From Lachnospiraceae bacterium (lineage in GTDB: Bacteria; Bacillota; Clostridia; Lachnospirales; Lachnospiraceae), in the NCBI GenBank assembly GCA_900763175.1, contig CAAFJI010000070.1:1-29654 (forward strand): a DNA stretch of 29,654 bases, given 5' to 3'. This document shows, piece after piece, positions 1-7,365 of this stretch (its first letter is position 1; the number at the start of each line of letters is the position of its first letter). The notes beneath the pieces are model-generated. The model was not told where the DNA came from. It did no database searches and saw only the letters and a program-made list of their open reading frames with translations. The position numbers and the translations under genes are program-made.

Positions 1-294
1 AAAACTGGCAAAGATCCTGGAAAAACGAGGTTGGAACACAGCCAGATTTTTGTTGATTTTGAAGAAAATAAAAAGAAAAGAAGTTTTAAAAGAAAAATGG
101 TGCTGGGCATAACACCCAACACCAAGTTTGTCTACAGTCTGCATTGTGAAAGTTGTACACTTTCACAATGTCTTTTGTGCTATTTGCGACAGATTTCTTA
201 TACTTTGCGTTTTTTATGAATATGAAAACTTTCCGATGTTATAGTACATTCATAGTTAAAATCATGCTGTCTGTTGAAGCACTGTATGTATATT
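1..294. other. Unassigned left-edge region without a recognisable gene
   Basis: No convincing gene is visible here. One frame is open from base 2 to a TAA at 110-112 and could be the tail of a gene entering from the left; its Lys/Leu-rich translation matches nothing I recognise. Another frame is open to 219 but reads as random sequence. A mismatched stem (GTGCTGGG, 100-107, with CCCAACAC, 115-122) and a perfect 12-bp inverted repeat (142-170) are the only structure. The GH78-like coding homology begins abruptly at about 301, so a rearrangement junction probably lies between about 220 and 300. Confidence 0.4.
142..170. repeat. Perfect 12-bp inverted repeat with 5-nt spacer
   Basis: The arms are CATTGTGAAAGT and ACTTTCACAATG around TGTAC. 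Each arm is a perfect reverse complement of the other. It could be an operator for a dimeric repressor or an RNA hairpin. No poly-T tract follows directly, so it is not a typical intrinsic terminator. It lies beside a truncated glycosidase gene, so it may have belonged to a regulatory region that is now orphaned. Confidence 0.6.
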
Positions 295-690
295 TTTGCA
301 GGAATGTTCGTCAGCGGTCCGGACCGTCAGGTTTCCTGGGCAACCCAGATCTGGATGATTCTTGCCCATGTGTTTGACAAGGAGACGAACCGGAAGCTGA
401 TTCACCATGTAATGGAAGTAAACCCTCGAATCCGTATGGTTACTCCTTATATGTATCATCATTATATCGATGCGTTGATCCGTTGTGATGAGAAGGAGCT
501 TGCCCTGGAGGAGATGAAGCGTTACTGGGGAGAGATGATCCATGATGGAGCAGATACCTTCTGGGAGCTTTATAATCCTTATAACCGTGAGGAATCTCCT
601 TATGGTTCCAGTATGGTAAACAGCTACTGTCACGCTTGGAGTTGTACCCCTACGTACTTTCTGAGAAAGTTTTATATGAAAGAGAAATAA
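274..690 (+). pseudogene. C-terminal remnant of a GH78 alpha-L-rhamnosidase-like glycosidase
   Basis: The readable frame gives up to 138 residues. From about 301 onward it resembles the end of the (alpha/alpha)6 catalytic domain and C-terminal region of GH78-type alpha-L-rhamnosidases, enzymes that release terminal L-rhamnose from glycans and plant glycosides. The signs are a WATQIWMILA helix, an SPYMYHY-like segment (here TPYMYHHYIDAL), GADTFWELYNP, and the SxCHAWSxxPTYFL motif near the end. Full-length family members have several hundred more residues, including the catalytic glutamates, all missing here. Upstream in the same frame are stops at 217-219, 223-225 and about 250. The TTG at 274 has no clear ribosome binding site, so I treat this as a 5'-deleted relic rather than a small gene. 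The family call rests on motif recall. Confidence 0.7.
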
Positions 691-696
691 AAAATG

Positions 697-727
697 CCCC
701 GCCGGACATATACCGGCGGGGTGATTT
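697..727. terminator. Bidirectional intrinsic terminator
   Basis: A perfect 9-bp G+C-rich stem, CCCCGCCGG (697-705) and CCGGCGGGG (713-721), encloses loop ACATATA. A T-rich tract follows on the plus strand (GATTTTTATT) and the minus-strand side has CATTTTTTATTT. It can therefore end both the glycosidase remnant from the left and the convergent membrane-protein gene from the right. Confidence 0.88.
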
Positions 728-1225
728 TTATTTCTTTTTCTTAGATTTCTTCGTCTCTGTCTGAGCTGCCTGAGCTTCTTCAGCAGATTTCTTAAAGCGG
801 GCAAAGAAGCCTTTTTTCTTCTTAGCCGGAGCTTCCAGATTACCACGGATGCCCTTGACACCTACTATGTAAAGACCGCTGACTTCTGCTTTGATCTCTT
901 TCTTCACCGGAATCAGGTCAAATACCTTTTCATCGGCAATAAGAATAGAAATCTTCGGACCAACTTTGGCCTTAACAATCGGGAGCTTGGAGCGACGGAG
1001 AAGCTTCGGAGTCTGGTCGATGACCATCTGTGGAAGACCGGATTCCTTGAGAGGCATTCTCTTCTTATCAATAACCAGCATGGAAACGGTCTGTTTGCTT
1101 GCTTCGATCTGTGCCTGCTGTTCTTCCTGTTTCTTCTGGGTTTTCTTTCCAAAGAAATACAAACCGATAAGCAGTCCAATAAGGACCACAAGGATTACCA
1201 GAAGGACGATTGTCACTGGATGCAT
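728..1225 (-). CDS. Small single-pass membrane protein, function unknown
   Basis: The product has 165 residues. A hydrophobic segment at about residues 4-25 is followed by a Lys/Gln/Glu-rich stretch (30-45) likely to form a short coiled coil. A compact region of alternating beta-type sequence spans about 47-130, and the last 35 residues are extremely basic with repeated lysine clusters. The topology looks like an N-terminal anchor with a basic, probably cytoplasmic tail that could touch nucleic acid or membrane phospholipids; that is inference. The start is supported by AGGAGG six bases before ATG, and a promoter lies at 1272-1300. It stands alone and convergent to its left neighbour. I do not recognise a named family. 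It may be a lineage-restricted Clostridia protein. Confidence 0.75.
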   Translation of the reverse strand: MHPVTIVLLVILVVLIGLLIGLYFFGKKTQKKQEEQQAQIEASKQTVSMLVIDKKRMPLKESGLPQMVIDQTPKLLRRSKLPIVKAKVGPKISILIADEKVFDLIPVKKEIKAEVSGLYIVGVKGIRGNLEAPAKKKKGFFARFKKSAEEAQAAQTETKKSKKKK

Positions 1226-1271
1226 ACTTATCCTCCTACCTATATGAAATTCTTGTTATTGCATAAAACTT

Positions 1272-1300
1272 ATTTTACCATTGTTTACCGAAAAAGGCAA
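1272..1300 (-). promoter_or_regulatory. Sigma-A-type promoter for the 728-1225 gene
   Basis: On the minus strand TTGCCT (-35, plus-strand 1295-1300) is separated by 17 bases from TAAAAT (-10, plus-strand 1272-1277). The predicted start lies about 40 bases ahead of the ribosome binding site. Confidence 0.6.
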
Positions 1301-1331
1301 TTAAAAAAACTGCGCCGGGACGATTAAGAAG

Positions 1332-1360
1332 TGGCAATTTTTCAGAATATCATGTATAAT
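1332..1360 (+). promoter_or_regulatory. Candidate promoter for the deacetylase-like gene at 1506
   Basis: A perfect TATAAT (1355-1360) has only a weak -35 match, TGGCAA (1332-1337), 17 bases upstream. If used it leaves an untranslated leader of about 140 nt. A second CATAAT at 1398-1403 lacks a partner. Confidence 0.4.
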
Positions 1361-1505
1361 GAAACATTGTCAGAGATAAAGTCGTTTATATTTTTGGCAT
1401 AATGAAATTTAGGAATTACAGAATGGATAGTTTTATCTGATATGGTAAATATAATAAGAGATTATTCTGTGAGGGGGAACGGACTGGAAGAAGGAGTTAT
1501 ACATT

Positions 1506-3260
1506 ATGAAAAATTCAGATATAGACCATCAGGATAATACAGACCTGGAAGAACAGTATTACGAAGAACGAAGGCGAGAGAGACATGAGCGTATTCTAAG
1601 GAGAAAGAAGAGGCAGAGACGGAAACGTATTCTGGCTCTTGTTATTACTGTGCTGATTCTTCTTTGCTCTGTTGGATTTATTTTTGGAGACAGGATCGGA
1701 ATCAGCCACATAACAGATTCTGTGGAGAACCTGGTATCCGGAATCAGAAATTTTCTTCCTGGCAATGCCGGAAGTGATTCTTCGGAGGAAGAAATTATGG
1801 AAGTGATTTCAGAAGGTGGCTCCTCAGCAGACACTGCTGAGGGAACTGGTGCCGATGAGACAGGGGAGGTGACAGCCGGTTCTGAAACCGCAGATGCTTC
1901 CCAGATAACAGATGGTTCGGAGACAGCAGACAGCTCTGAAGGAACAGACAATTCAGATGCAGTAGAGAATGATGGCACTCAGGCAGTTCGGACAGCATCT
2001 GGCAACTGGATGCCACAGGGAGCAGCGGCAGGAGCCGGATTTATCCGCCGCCAGTTAAGGCATGAGAAAAAGGTCCTGACTACAGCCAAGGCGAAAGCTG
2101 CCCAGTATGACTATGATGGTGCAATCCGCCTTTTACAGAAAGATAATGCATATGCCTACAACGTACATTTTCAGAAGGCTGCGGAGAAATTCCAGAAGAA
2201 AAAAGATAAATGCGTGGCATGGTCCCCGGATCAGGTAACCCACATTTTCTACCATTCTCTGATCGTAGATACATCCAAGGCATTTGACGGAGACTATAAA
2301 ACTGACGGTTATAATCAGGTTATGACCACAATGGACGAGTTCAATAAAATCACTCAGAAAATGTACGACAAAGGCTATGTAATGGTAAATCTTTACGATT
2401 TGGCAGGCCTGGATGAAAATGGCAATATGAAGGCAAAGACGATTTATCTTCCAAAAGGGAAAATCCCGTTTGTCCTTTCCCAGGACGACGTGTGCTATTA
2501 TCATTCCCAGGATGGAGACGGAATTGCCACCAAGCTGGTTATAGACGAGGAAGGCAAGGTTCGCAATGAATATGTGCAGGACGATGGAAGTACGGTGATC
2601 GGGGATTATGATGTAGTTCCTCTTATTGACAGATTCGTGGAGGAGCATCCGGATTTTGCATATCACGGCCATAAGGGCATCGTGGCGCTTACCGGTTACA
2701 ACGGAATCCTGGGCTACCGCACAGACATCAGCTATCAGACCAGACCGGATGATCTGAATGATGATAAAAAAGCATGGCTGGATGCGCACCCGGATTTCAA
2801 TCTGGAGACAGAGCGTGCAGGTGCCAAACAGGTGGCAGATGCCATGAAAGCAGAAGGCTGGACCTTTGCAAGCCACACCTGGGGCCATAAGAATATGTCC
2901 ACTATTTCTATGGAAAGACTGATAACAGACACTGAGAACTTCAAGGAAAATGTAGATCCCCTTATTGGAGGGACAGACATCATTATTTTTGCTTTTGGTG
3001 CAGATATTAATACTGGCGGAGAATACACCGGAGATGAGAAATTTGATTATCTGAAATCCCAGGGTTACGATTACTACTGTAATGTGGATTCCAACAGATA
3101 TTTTGTACAGATTACAGACCAGTATTTCAGAATGGGAAGAAGAAATGTGGATGGTTACAGAATGTATTACAATCCTGACTTGCTTTCTGATCTGTTTGAT
3201 GCAAGTCTTGTATTTGATCCATCCCGGCCTACACCGGTTCCGCCTATGAATGGTGATTGA
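1506..3260 (+). CDS. Membrane-anchored polysaccharide deacetylase-like (NodB fold) protein
   Basis: The product has 584 residues. A strongly basic, charged N-terminus (1-41) precedes one membrane segment (about 42-60). A long Glu/Ser/Thr/Ala/Gly linker (about 80-170) follows, then an extracellular domain. In that domain S-Q-D-D-V (residues 325-329) stands where CE4 enzymes have TFDDGP, and H-T-W-G-H (457-461) matches the metal-binding HxxxH motif. An FAFGAD segment stands where the RxPxG motif is expected. The fold is probably NodB-like, with the Asp and two His of the metal site retained but motif 1 altered, so the substrate may differ from peptidoglycan GlcNAc or MurNAc. The SD AAGGAG is nine bases before the ATG. 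It is followed by a terminator and a lipoprotein foldase gene. Assignment to the superfamily is fairly sure; catalytic activity is not. Confidence 0.8.
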   Translation: MKNSDIDHQDNTDLEEQYYEERRRERHERILRRKKRQRRKRILALVITVLILLCSVGFIFGDRIGISHITDSVENLVSGIRNFLPGNAGSDSSEEEIMEVISEGGSSADTAEGTGADETGEVTAGSETADASQITDGSETADSSEGTDNSDAVENDGTQAVRTASGNWMPQGAAAGAGFIRRQLRHEKKVLTTAKAKAAQYDYDGAIRLLQKDNAYAYNVHFQKAAEKFQKKKDKCVAWSPDQVTHIFYHSLIVDTSKAFDGDYKTDGYNQVMTTMDEFNKITQKMYDKGYVMVNLYDLAGLDENGNMKAKTIYLPKGKIPFVLSQDDVCYYHSQDGDGIATKLVIDEEGKVRNEYVQDDGSTVIGDYDVVPLIDRFVEEHPDFAYHGHKGIVALTGYNGILGYRTDISYQTRPDDLNDDKKAWLDAHPDFNLETERAGAKQVADAMKAEGWTFASHTWGHKNMSTISMERLITDTENFKENVDPLIGGTDIIIFAFGADINTGGEYTGDEKFDYLKSQGYDYYCNVDSNRYFVQITDQYFRMGRRNVDGYRMYYNPDLLSDLFDASLVFDPSRPTPVPPMNGD

Positions 3261-3283
3261 CAGAGCGTTTGTTAATTGTGAAG

Positions 3284-3329
3284 GGAGGTTCTGTTTCTTA
3301 CAGGAATTACAGAAGCAGACTTCCTTTTT
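3284..3329 (+). terminator. Intrinsic terminator after the deacetylase-like gene
   Basis: GGAGGTTCTGTTTCT (from 3284) pairs with AGAAGCAGACTTCC (3311-3324) through about 14 pairs with one bulged T and two G-T pairs. TTTTT follows at 3325-3329. This separates the deacetylase-like gene from the foldase-nagA pair. Confidence 0.7.
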
Positions 3330-3379
3330 GATGGAAAATGTGTTAGTTTAAGAGAAAGTGAATTTGAAGGGAGTTTTTT

Positions 3380-4690
3380 ATGAAAAGAAAAGCATATCTG
3401 GCAGCTTTGGCAATGTGTGTGATCCTTGCCGTAAGCGGCTGTGGGGATAAAGAAGAGGCAGGCAGCGAGACAACAGCTACAGAAGCCAGCCAGGAGGAAA
3501 ATACCGATTCAGAAGAGGTAGAAGCCACACCGGAACCTAATGTAGATGCGGATGGCCATACCAGACTGGTTTCTGTGGACAATGTAGAGAAATACGTTAC
3601 CATTGCAGATTACAAGGGAATTGTTGTGGATAACACAGTGGCTGAGGTAACGGATGAGGATGTTGACAACCGTGTTGCCGAGAATCTTCAGAATAACAGA
3701 GAAGAAGTTACAGATGAGAATGCTACAGTGCAGGATGGAGACGTTGCTACTATTAATTTTGTAGGAACAAAGGACGGAGTGGCATTTGAGGGTGGTACTG
3801 CCAATAATTATGACTTGACGATCGGAAGCGGTACCATGATTCCCGGATTTGAGGAGGGAATCGTAGGAATGAAGAAGGGGGAGACGAAGGATGTGACCGT
3901 TACTTTCCCAGAGAACTATCAAAGTACGGATCTGGCAGGACAGGAAGCCGTATTCCAGATCACAGTGCAGGCCATTAAACGTGCGCCGGAGCTGACTGAC
4001 GACTGGGTTGCTGCGAACACAGACGTTAAGACAATAGACGAGTATAAGGCTACTGTCCGCACACAGCTCGAAGAAGAGGCTGCACGGCAGGCTGAAAACA
4101 GTCGCAGAAGCACAGCATGGAACACGGTATACACCAATTCCGAGGTTGTGGAATATCCGGAAAAGGATGTGGAAGATGCTGCCAAAACATTCAAAAGCCA
4201 GGCCGAGGCTTATGCAAAGCAGGCCGGAATGGAACTGGAAGCTTTTGTGGAATCCCAGGGCATCTCTATGGATGATTTCGAGGAACAGTGCCAGCAGTAT
4301 GCACAGGCGAAGGTAAAACAGAACCTGATCATCCAGGGAATTATGGACGCAGAGGGAATGACCCTGGAGGATGCAGACAGCCTTGCAATCCAGGACGAAC
4401 TGGTACAGCAGTATGCTTCTGGTGATCTGGCAGCACTGATCGATGGTTATGGTCAGGTTGCGGTAGATGAGGCTATTGGTGTGCTTAGGGTGCAGAATTT
4501 TATTGTAGAGAATGCAAAGGCACCGGAAGCAGCAGACAGCACCGAGAATGACGCAGATACCACATCAGGCGATACAGCTGACAGTGCAGCGGACAACACA
4601 GCAGATACAGAGAATAGCCAGTCAACAAATGATACAACTGATTCTAATGGAACAGATGCAGAGAATGCATCAGAGGAAGGAGCCGAATAA
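3380..4690 (+). CDS. Trigger-factor/FKBP-type peptidyl-prolyl isomerase lipoprotein
   Basis: The product has 436 residues. A type II signal peptide ends in a VSGC lipobox with the lipid-modified Cys at residue 21, so it should sit on the outer face of the membrane. An acidic linker follows. An FKBP-like domain spans about 117-198 and includes the G-D-x-A-x-I-x-F-x-G start and the I-P-G-F-E-E-G-I-x-G-M-K-K-G-E core typical of trigger factor PPIase domains. An alpha-helical region at about 205-375 resembles the trigger factor C-terminal chaperone arms. The last 60 residues are low-complexity Asp/Thr/Ser/Asn/Glu. The ribosome-binding N-terminal domain of true trigger factor is missing and replaced by the lipoprotein signal, so it is an extracytoplasmic foldase rather than Tig. 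SD GAAGGGA precedes the ATG. nagA starts 2 nt after the stop, so the two are probably co-transcribed. Confidence 0.87.
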   Translation: MKRKAYLAALAMCVILAVSGCGDKEEAGSETTATEASQEENTDSEEVEATPEPNVDADGHTRLVSVDNVEKYVTIADYKGIVVDNTVAEVTDEDVDNRVAENLQNNREEVTDENATVQDGDVATINFVGTKDGVAFEGGTANNYDLTIGSGTMIPGFEEGIVGMKKGETKDVTVTFPENYQSTDLAGQEAVFQITVQAIKRAPELTDDWVAANTDVKTIDEYKATVRTQLEEEAARQAENSRRSTAWNTVYTNSEVVEYPEKDVEDAAKTFKSQAEAYAKQAGMELEAFVESQGISMDDFEEQCQQYAQAKVKQNLIIQGIMDAEGMTLEDADSLAIQDELVQQYASGDLAALIDGYGQVAVDEAIGVLRVQNFIVENAKAPEAADSTENDADTTSGDTADSAADNTADTENSQSTNDTTDSNGTDAENASEEGAE

Positions 4691-4692
4691 TC

Positions 4693-5796
4693 ATGATCAT
4701 TAAAAATGGACAGGTATTTCAGGAAGACGGAAGCTTTAAGGTACAGGATCTCTATGTGGAAAATCACAAAATTGTTGCCGGTGAAAGTGAAGTCACAGAC
4801 AAAACAGTTGTAGATGCAGCTGGTCTGAAGGTGCTTCCAGGTTTAGTGGATGTTCATAGCCACGGTGCATTTGGACACGATTTTTCGGATGCTGATGTAG
4901 AGGGCCTGAAAATTATTCTGAAATATGAGAAGAGCCATGGTATTACTTCTTATTGTCCTACCTCCATGACTTTACCGGCTGAGGAACTGAAGAAGATTTT
5001 TTCCACTATTACAGAGGTTGGAGCTATGGAAGATGGTGCTGCTGTCCGTGGAATTAATATGGAAGGCCCGTTCCTTGATCCGAAGAAAAAAGGTGCTCAT
5101 GTAGAAGGTTATATCCGCCGCCCGGATGCAGAGTTTTTCCGTGAACTGAATCGGTATTCCGGAAATATGGTGAAGCTTGTGACTCTGGCACCAAATATGG
5201 AGGGTGCAATGGAGTTTATTGACGAGGTACATAATGAAGTATGTATTTCTCTGGGACATACAGGTGCTGATTATGGAACTGCATCAGAGGCAATGAGAAG
5301 AGGGGCCCACCATGTGACTCATCTTTACAATGCCATGATGCCTCTGGCTCACAGAGAGCCTGGTCTTATCGGTGCAGCTTCTGATGATCCGGAGTGTATG
5401 GTTGAAATGATCTGTGATGGCATTCATATCCATCCTTCCGTAATCCGGGCAACCTTTAAAATGTTTGGACCGGAGCGTGTAGTTCTGATCAGTGATTCCA
5501 TGATGGCTACAGGAATGGAGAATGGTACTTATCAGCTTGGCGGCCAGGAGGTTACCATGAAGGATTGCAAGGCTACCTTGAAGGATGGTACTATTGCAGG
5601 CTCTGCAACGAATCTTTATGACTGTATGCGTAAGGTAATCTCTTTTGGGGTTCCGGTAGAAGAGGCAATTTTCGCAGCTACCAGAAATCCGGCTAAGAGT
5701 ATTGGAATTTATGATGAAGTTGGTTCTCTTTCAGTGGAGAAAGAGGCTGATATTCTGCTGGTTGATGATGACTTCGCATTGAAGAAAGTTTTATAA
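4693..5796 (+). CDS. nagA: N-acetylglucosamine-6-phosphate deacetylase
   Basis: The product has 367 residues. NagA removes acetate from GlcNAc-6-phosphate to give GlcN-6-phosphate, a cytoplasmic step in amino-sugar and cell-wall recycling. It belongs to the amidohydrolase superfamily (TIM barrel). Visible ligands and catalytic groups are H55-x-H57 in VDVHSHG, E124 in MEGPF, H189 in LGHTGA, H210 in HVTHLYNAM and D268 in LISDSM. The length fits short Gram-positive NagA proteins (E. coli has 382). The ATG at 4693 is two bases after the preceding stop, and the SD AGGAAGGAG lies inside the end of that gene. No nagB, PTS or nag regulator is nearby, so co-expression with an extracytoplasmic foldase and two deacetylase-type wall proteins is the only local hint of context. 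Confidence 0.95.
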   Translation: MIIKNGQVFQEDGSFKVQDLYVENHKIVAGESEVTDKTVVDAAGLKVLPGLVDVHSHGAFGHDFSDADVEGLKIILKYEKSHGITSYCPTSMTLPAEELKKIFSTITEVGAMEDGAAVRGINMEGPFLDPKKKGAHVEGYIRRPDAEFFRELNRYSGNMVKLVTLAPNMEGAMEFIDEVHNEVCISLGHTGADYGTASEAMRRGAHHVTHLYNAMMPLAHREPGLIGAASDDPECMVEMICDGIHIHPSVIRATFKMFGPERVVLISDSMMATGMENGTYQLGGQEVTMKDCKATLKDGTIAGSATNLYDCMRKVISFGVPVEEAIFAATRNPAKSIGIYDEVGSLSVEKEADILLVDDDFALKKVL

Positions 5797-5839
5797 AAGG
5801 GCTTTGGAGAGACGGACTTTGGGCCTGCCCCCCGATTTT

Positions 5840-5869
5840 TTGCAATTGGTATGTTTTGGAGTATATATA
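5840..5869 (+). promoter_or_regulatory. Candidate promoter for the CE4 deacetylase gene
   Basis: TTGCAA (5840-5845) is followed after 16 bases by the TATATATAT tract (from 5862), which offers -10 hexamers at 16 or 18 bp spacing. It lies about 65 bases before the start codon. Confidence 0.5.
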
Positions 5870-5932
5870 TTGCGGGATTTTGAGGACAGGCACCAGGTTT
5901 TATATGTAACAACGGATAAAGAAGGAGTATAA

Positions 5933-7222
5933 ATGGACAGAAGGGTTATGCGCGAGAGGATGCGCAGAAAACAGCGCCAGATAAGACGCAGAAAAATCAT
6001 TAAGTTGGTTACCTATGTGGTAGCGCTTGTGCTGGCTGTGATTTTCGTGATAAAGGGAGTGCTCTTTCCAATTATTAACAGAATTGGAGGGAGAAGCACC
6101 GGACAGTCTCAGCAGGTACAGGCAGAAGAGGAAGCTGCGGATCCTACAGCAGCAGTGAGACAGCCATTGAAGGGGGCTGTAGATGCAACGAAGGTAACCT
6201 CTCTTACGGTTGGCTGGCAGGCGGATGCCAATGGGAAGTGGTATCAGAATGCAGATGGTACATATTACGCCGGAGGATTTGCAGAAATTGACGGTGTTAA
6301 ATATTCTTTTGACGCAAATGGCTATATGCAGACCGGATGGGTTACAAAAGGGGTAAACGATTATTATTTCAACGAGGATGGTTCCTATGATGCCAGTAAG
6401 AAGCGCCCACTGATTGCGCTTACCTTTGATGATGGCCCGGGACAGTATACAGATGAGCTTCTGGACTGTCTGGAGGAGAACAATGCTCATGCTACATTCT
6501 TCATGTTGGGACAGAATGTGGAGAATTATCAGGATACAGTGAAACGTATGCTGGAGATTGGCTGTGAGCTGGGAAATCATTCCTGGGATCATCTCAATAT
6601 GTTTAATCTCAGTATTGATGATGTTGTGGATAATTTCGGGAAAGCAGACCAGGCGCTGATCGATGCCTGCGGACAGGAAGCAACGGTTGTACGAGCTCCC
6701 TACGGAAACTGTAATGACGAAATCATTTCTGCTGTAGGAAAGCCTTTCTTTATGTGGTCCATTGACAGCCGTGACTGGGATCTCATGGATGCGGATTTAG
6801 ACTATAATGCGGTCATGAATGATGAGGGCTTACAGGATGGTGCTGTGATCCTGATGCATGATATTCATGAGCCATCTGTTCAGGCAGCCCTTCGGCTGAT
6901 TCCTGACCTGATCGCACAGGGCTACAAGCTTGTGACAGTCAGCGAGATGGCAGCAGCCAAAAATGTAACACTCCAGCCTGCCAAATATGCAGAGTTCTGG
7001 CAGAGTGCACTGGATGCCGGTTACGTAGCTGGCTACAATGGAAGCGGTTCTTCTGATGACGCTTCCACAGACAGCTCCGACAGCAGCAATGGTGATGGCG
7101 TAGAGGACAGCTCCGACGGTAGTGAAAGCGATTTCGGTGACGGTGGCTCCGGCGATGAAAGCGAAGGCTACACAGACGGCAGCGACAGCAGCGATGGAGA
7201 TTTCAGCGATTCCGGGGAGTAA
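5933..7222 (+). CDS. Membrane-anchored CE4 polysaccharide deacetylase with choline-binding-like repeats
   Basis: The product has 429 residues. An arginine-rich cytoplasmic N-terminus precedes a membrane segment (about 23-46). Two or three aromatic/Gly repeats of the choline-binding (cell-wall binding) type follow at about 95-150, with W/Y-x-x-DG and GWV elements. A complete NodB domain comes next: motif 1 TFDDGPG at 164-170, motif 2 H216-S-W-D-H220, motif 3 RAPYGN, motif 4 around the DSRDWD segment, and motif 5 LMHDIH. All metal ligands and catalytic residues of carbohydrate esterase family 4 appear present. The usual reaction is removal of N-acetyl from peptidoglycan GlcNAc or MurNAc, which confers lysozyme resistance. 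After residue about 365 the tail is almost entirely Ser/Asp/Gly. SD AAGGAG is five bases before the ATG. A terminator follows at once, so it is probably transcribed alone. Confidence 0.9.
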   Translation: MDRRVMRERMRRKQRQIRRRKIIKLVTYVVALVLAVIFVIKGVLFPIINRIGGRSTGQSQQVQAEEEAADPTAAVRQPLKGAVDATKVTSLTVGWQADANGKWYQNADGTYYAGGFAEIDGVKYSFDANGYMQTGWVTKGVNDYYFNEDGSYDASKKRPLIALTFDDGPGQYTDELLDCLEENNAHATFFMLGQNVENYQDTVKRMLEIGCELGNHSWDHLNMFNLSIDDVVDNFGKADQALIDACGQEATVVRAPYGNCNDEIISAVGKPFFMWSIDSRDWDLMDADLDYNAVMNDEGLQDGAVILMHDIHEPSVQAALRLIPDLIAQGYKLVTVSEMAAAKNVTLQPAKYAEFWQSALDAGYVAGYNGSGSSDDASTDSSDSSNGDGVEDSSDGSESDFGDGGSGDESEGYTDGSDSSDGDFSDSGE

Positions 7223-7254
7223 GTTTAGAGAGAATAAAATAATGAAAACATACC

Positions 7255-7286
7255 AAAGACCAGCTGAGAAAGAAGGCTGGTCTTTT
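7255..7286 (+). terminator. Intrinsic terminator after the CE4 gene
   Basis: AAAGACCAGC (7255-7264) pairs perfectly with GCTGGTCTTT (7276-7285) around an 11-nt purine-rich loop, ending in TTTT. It partly overlaps the start of the permease relic described below. Confidence 0.75.
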
Positions 7287-7353
7287 GAGGAGTTACTGTT
7301 TTTAGCTAATCAGCTATGTGGTTTTTACTTTATTAGTTGGAACCTGGATGTTA
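7264..7353 (+). pseudogene. Relic of a MalG-type ABC sugar permease
   Basis: Translated in the frame of codon 7291, this stretch reads K-K-A-G-L-L-R-S-Y-C-F-stop-L-I-S-Y-V-V-F-T-L-L-V-G-T-W-M-L. It aligns without gaps to the intact permease at 13239-13322 in this window (K-V-G-L-L-G-S-Y-W-S-L-L-I-S-Y-V-V-F-T-L-P-V-G-T-W-T-L). I counted 63 identical bases of 75 over 7279-7353 against 13248-13322. An in-frame TAG replaces a TTG, so it cannot be expressed as part of a permease. Similarity stops near 7353, just before the end of the regulator gene on the other strand. It is either a decayed paralogous permease or debris from a rearrangement of this transporter locus. Confidence 0.8.
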
Positions 7354-7365
7354 AGAAAGAAAACG

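Noticed and set aside
31..219. A 62-codon frame at the left edge
   Set aside because: No SD, no recognisable pattern, and it runs across the perfect inverted repeat.
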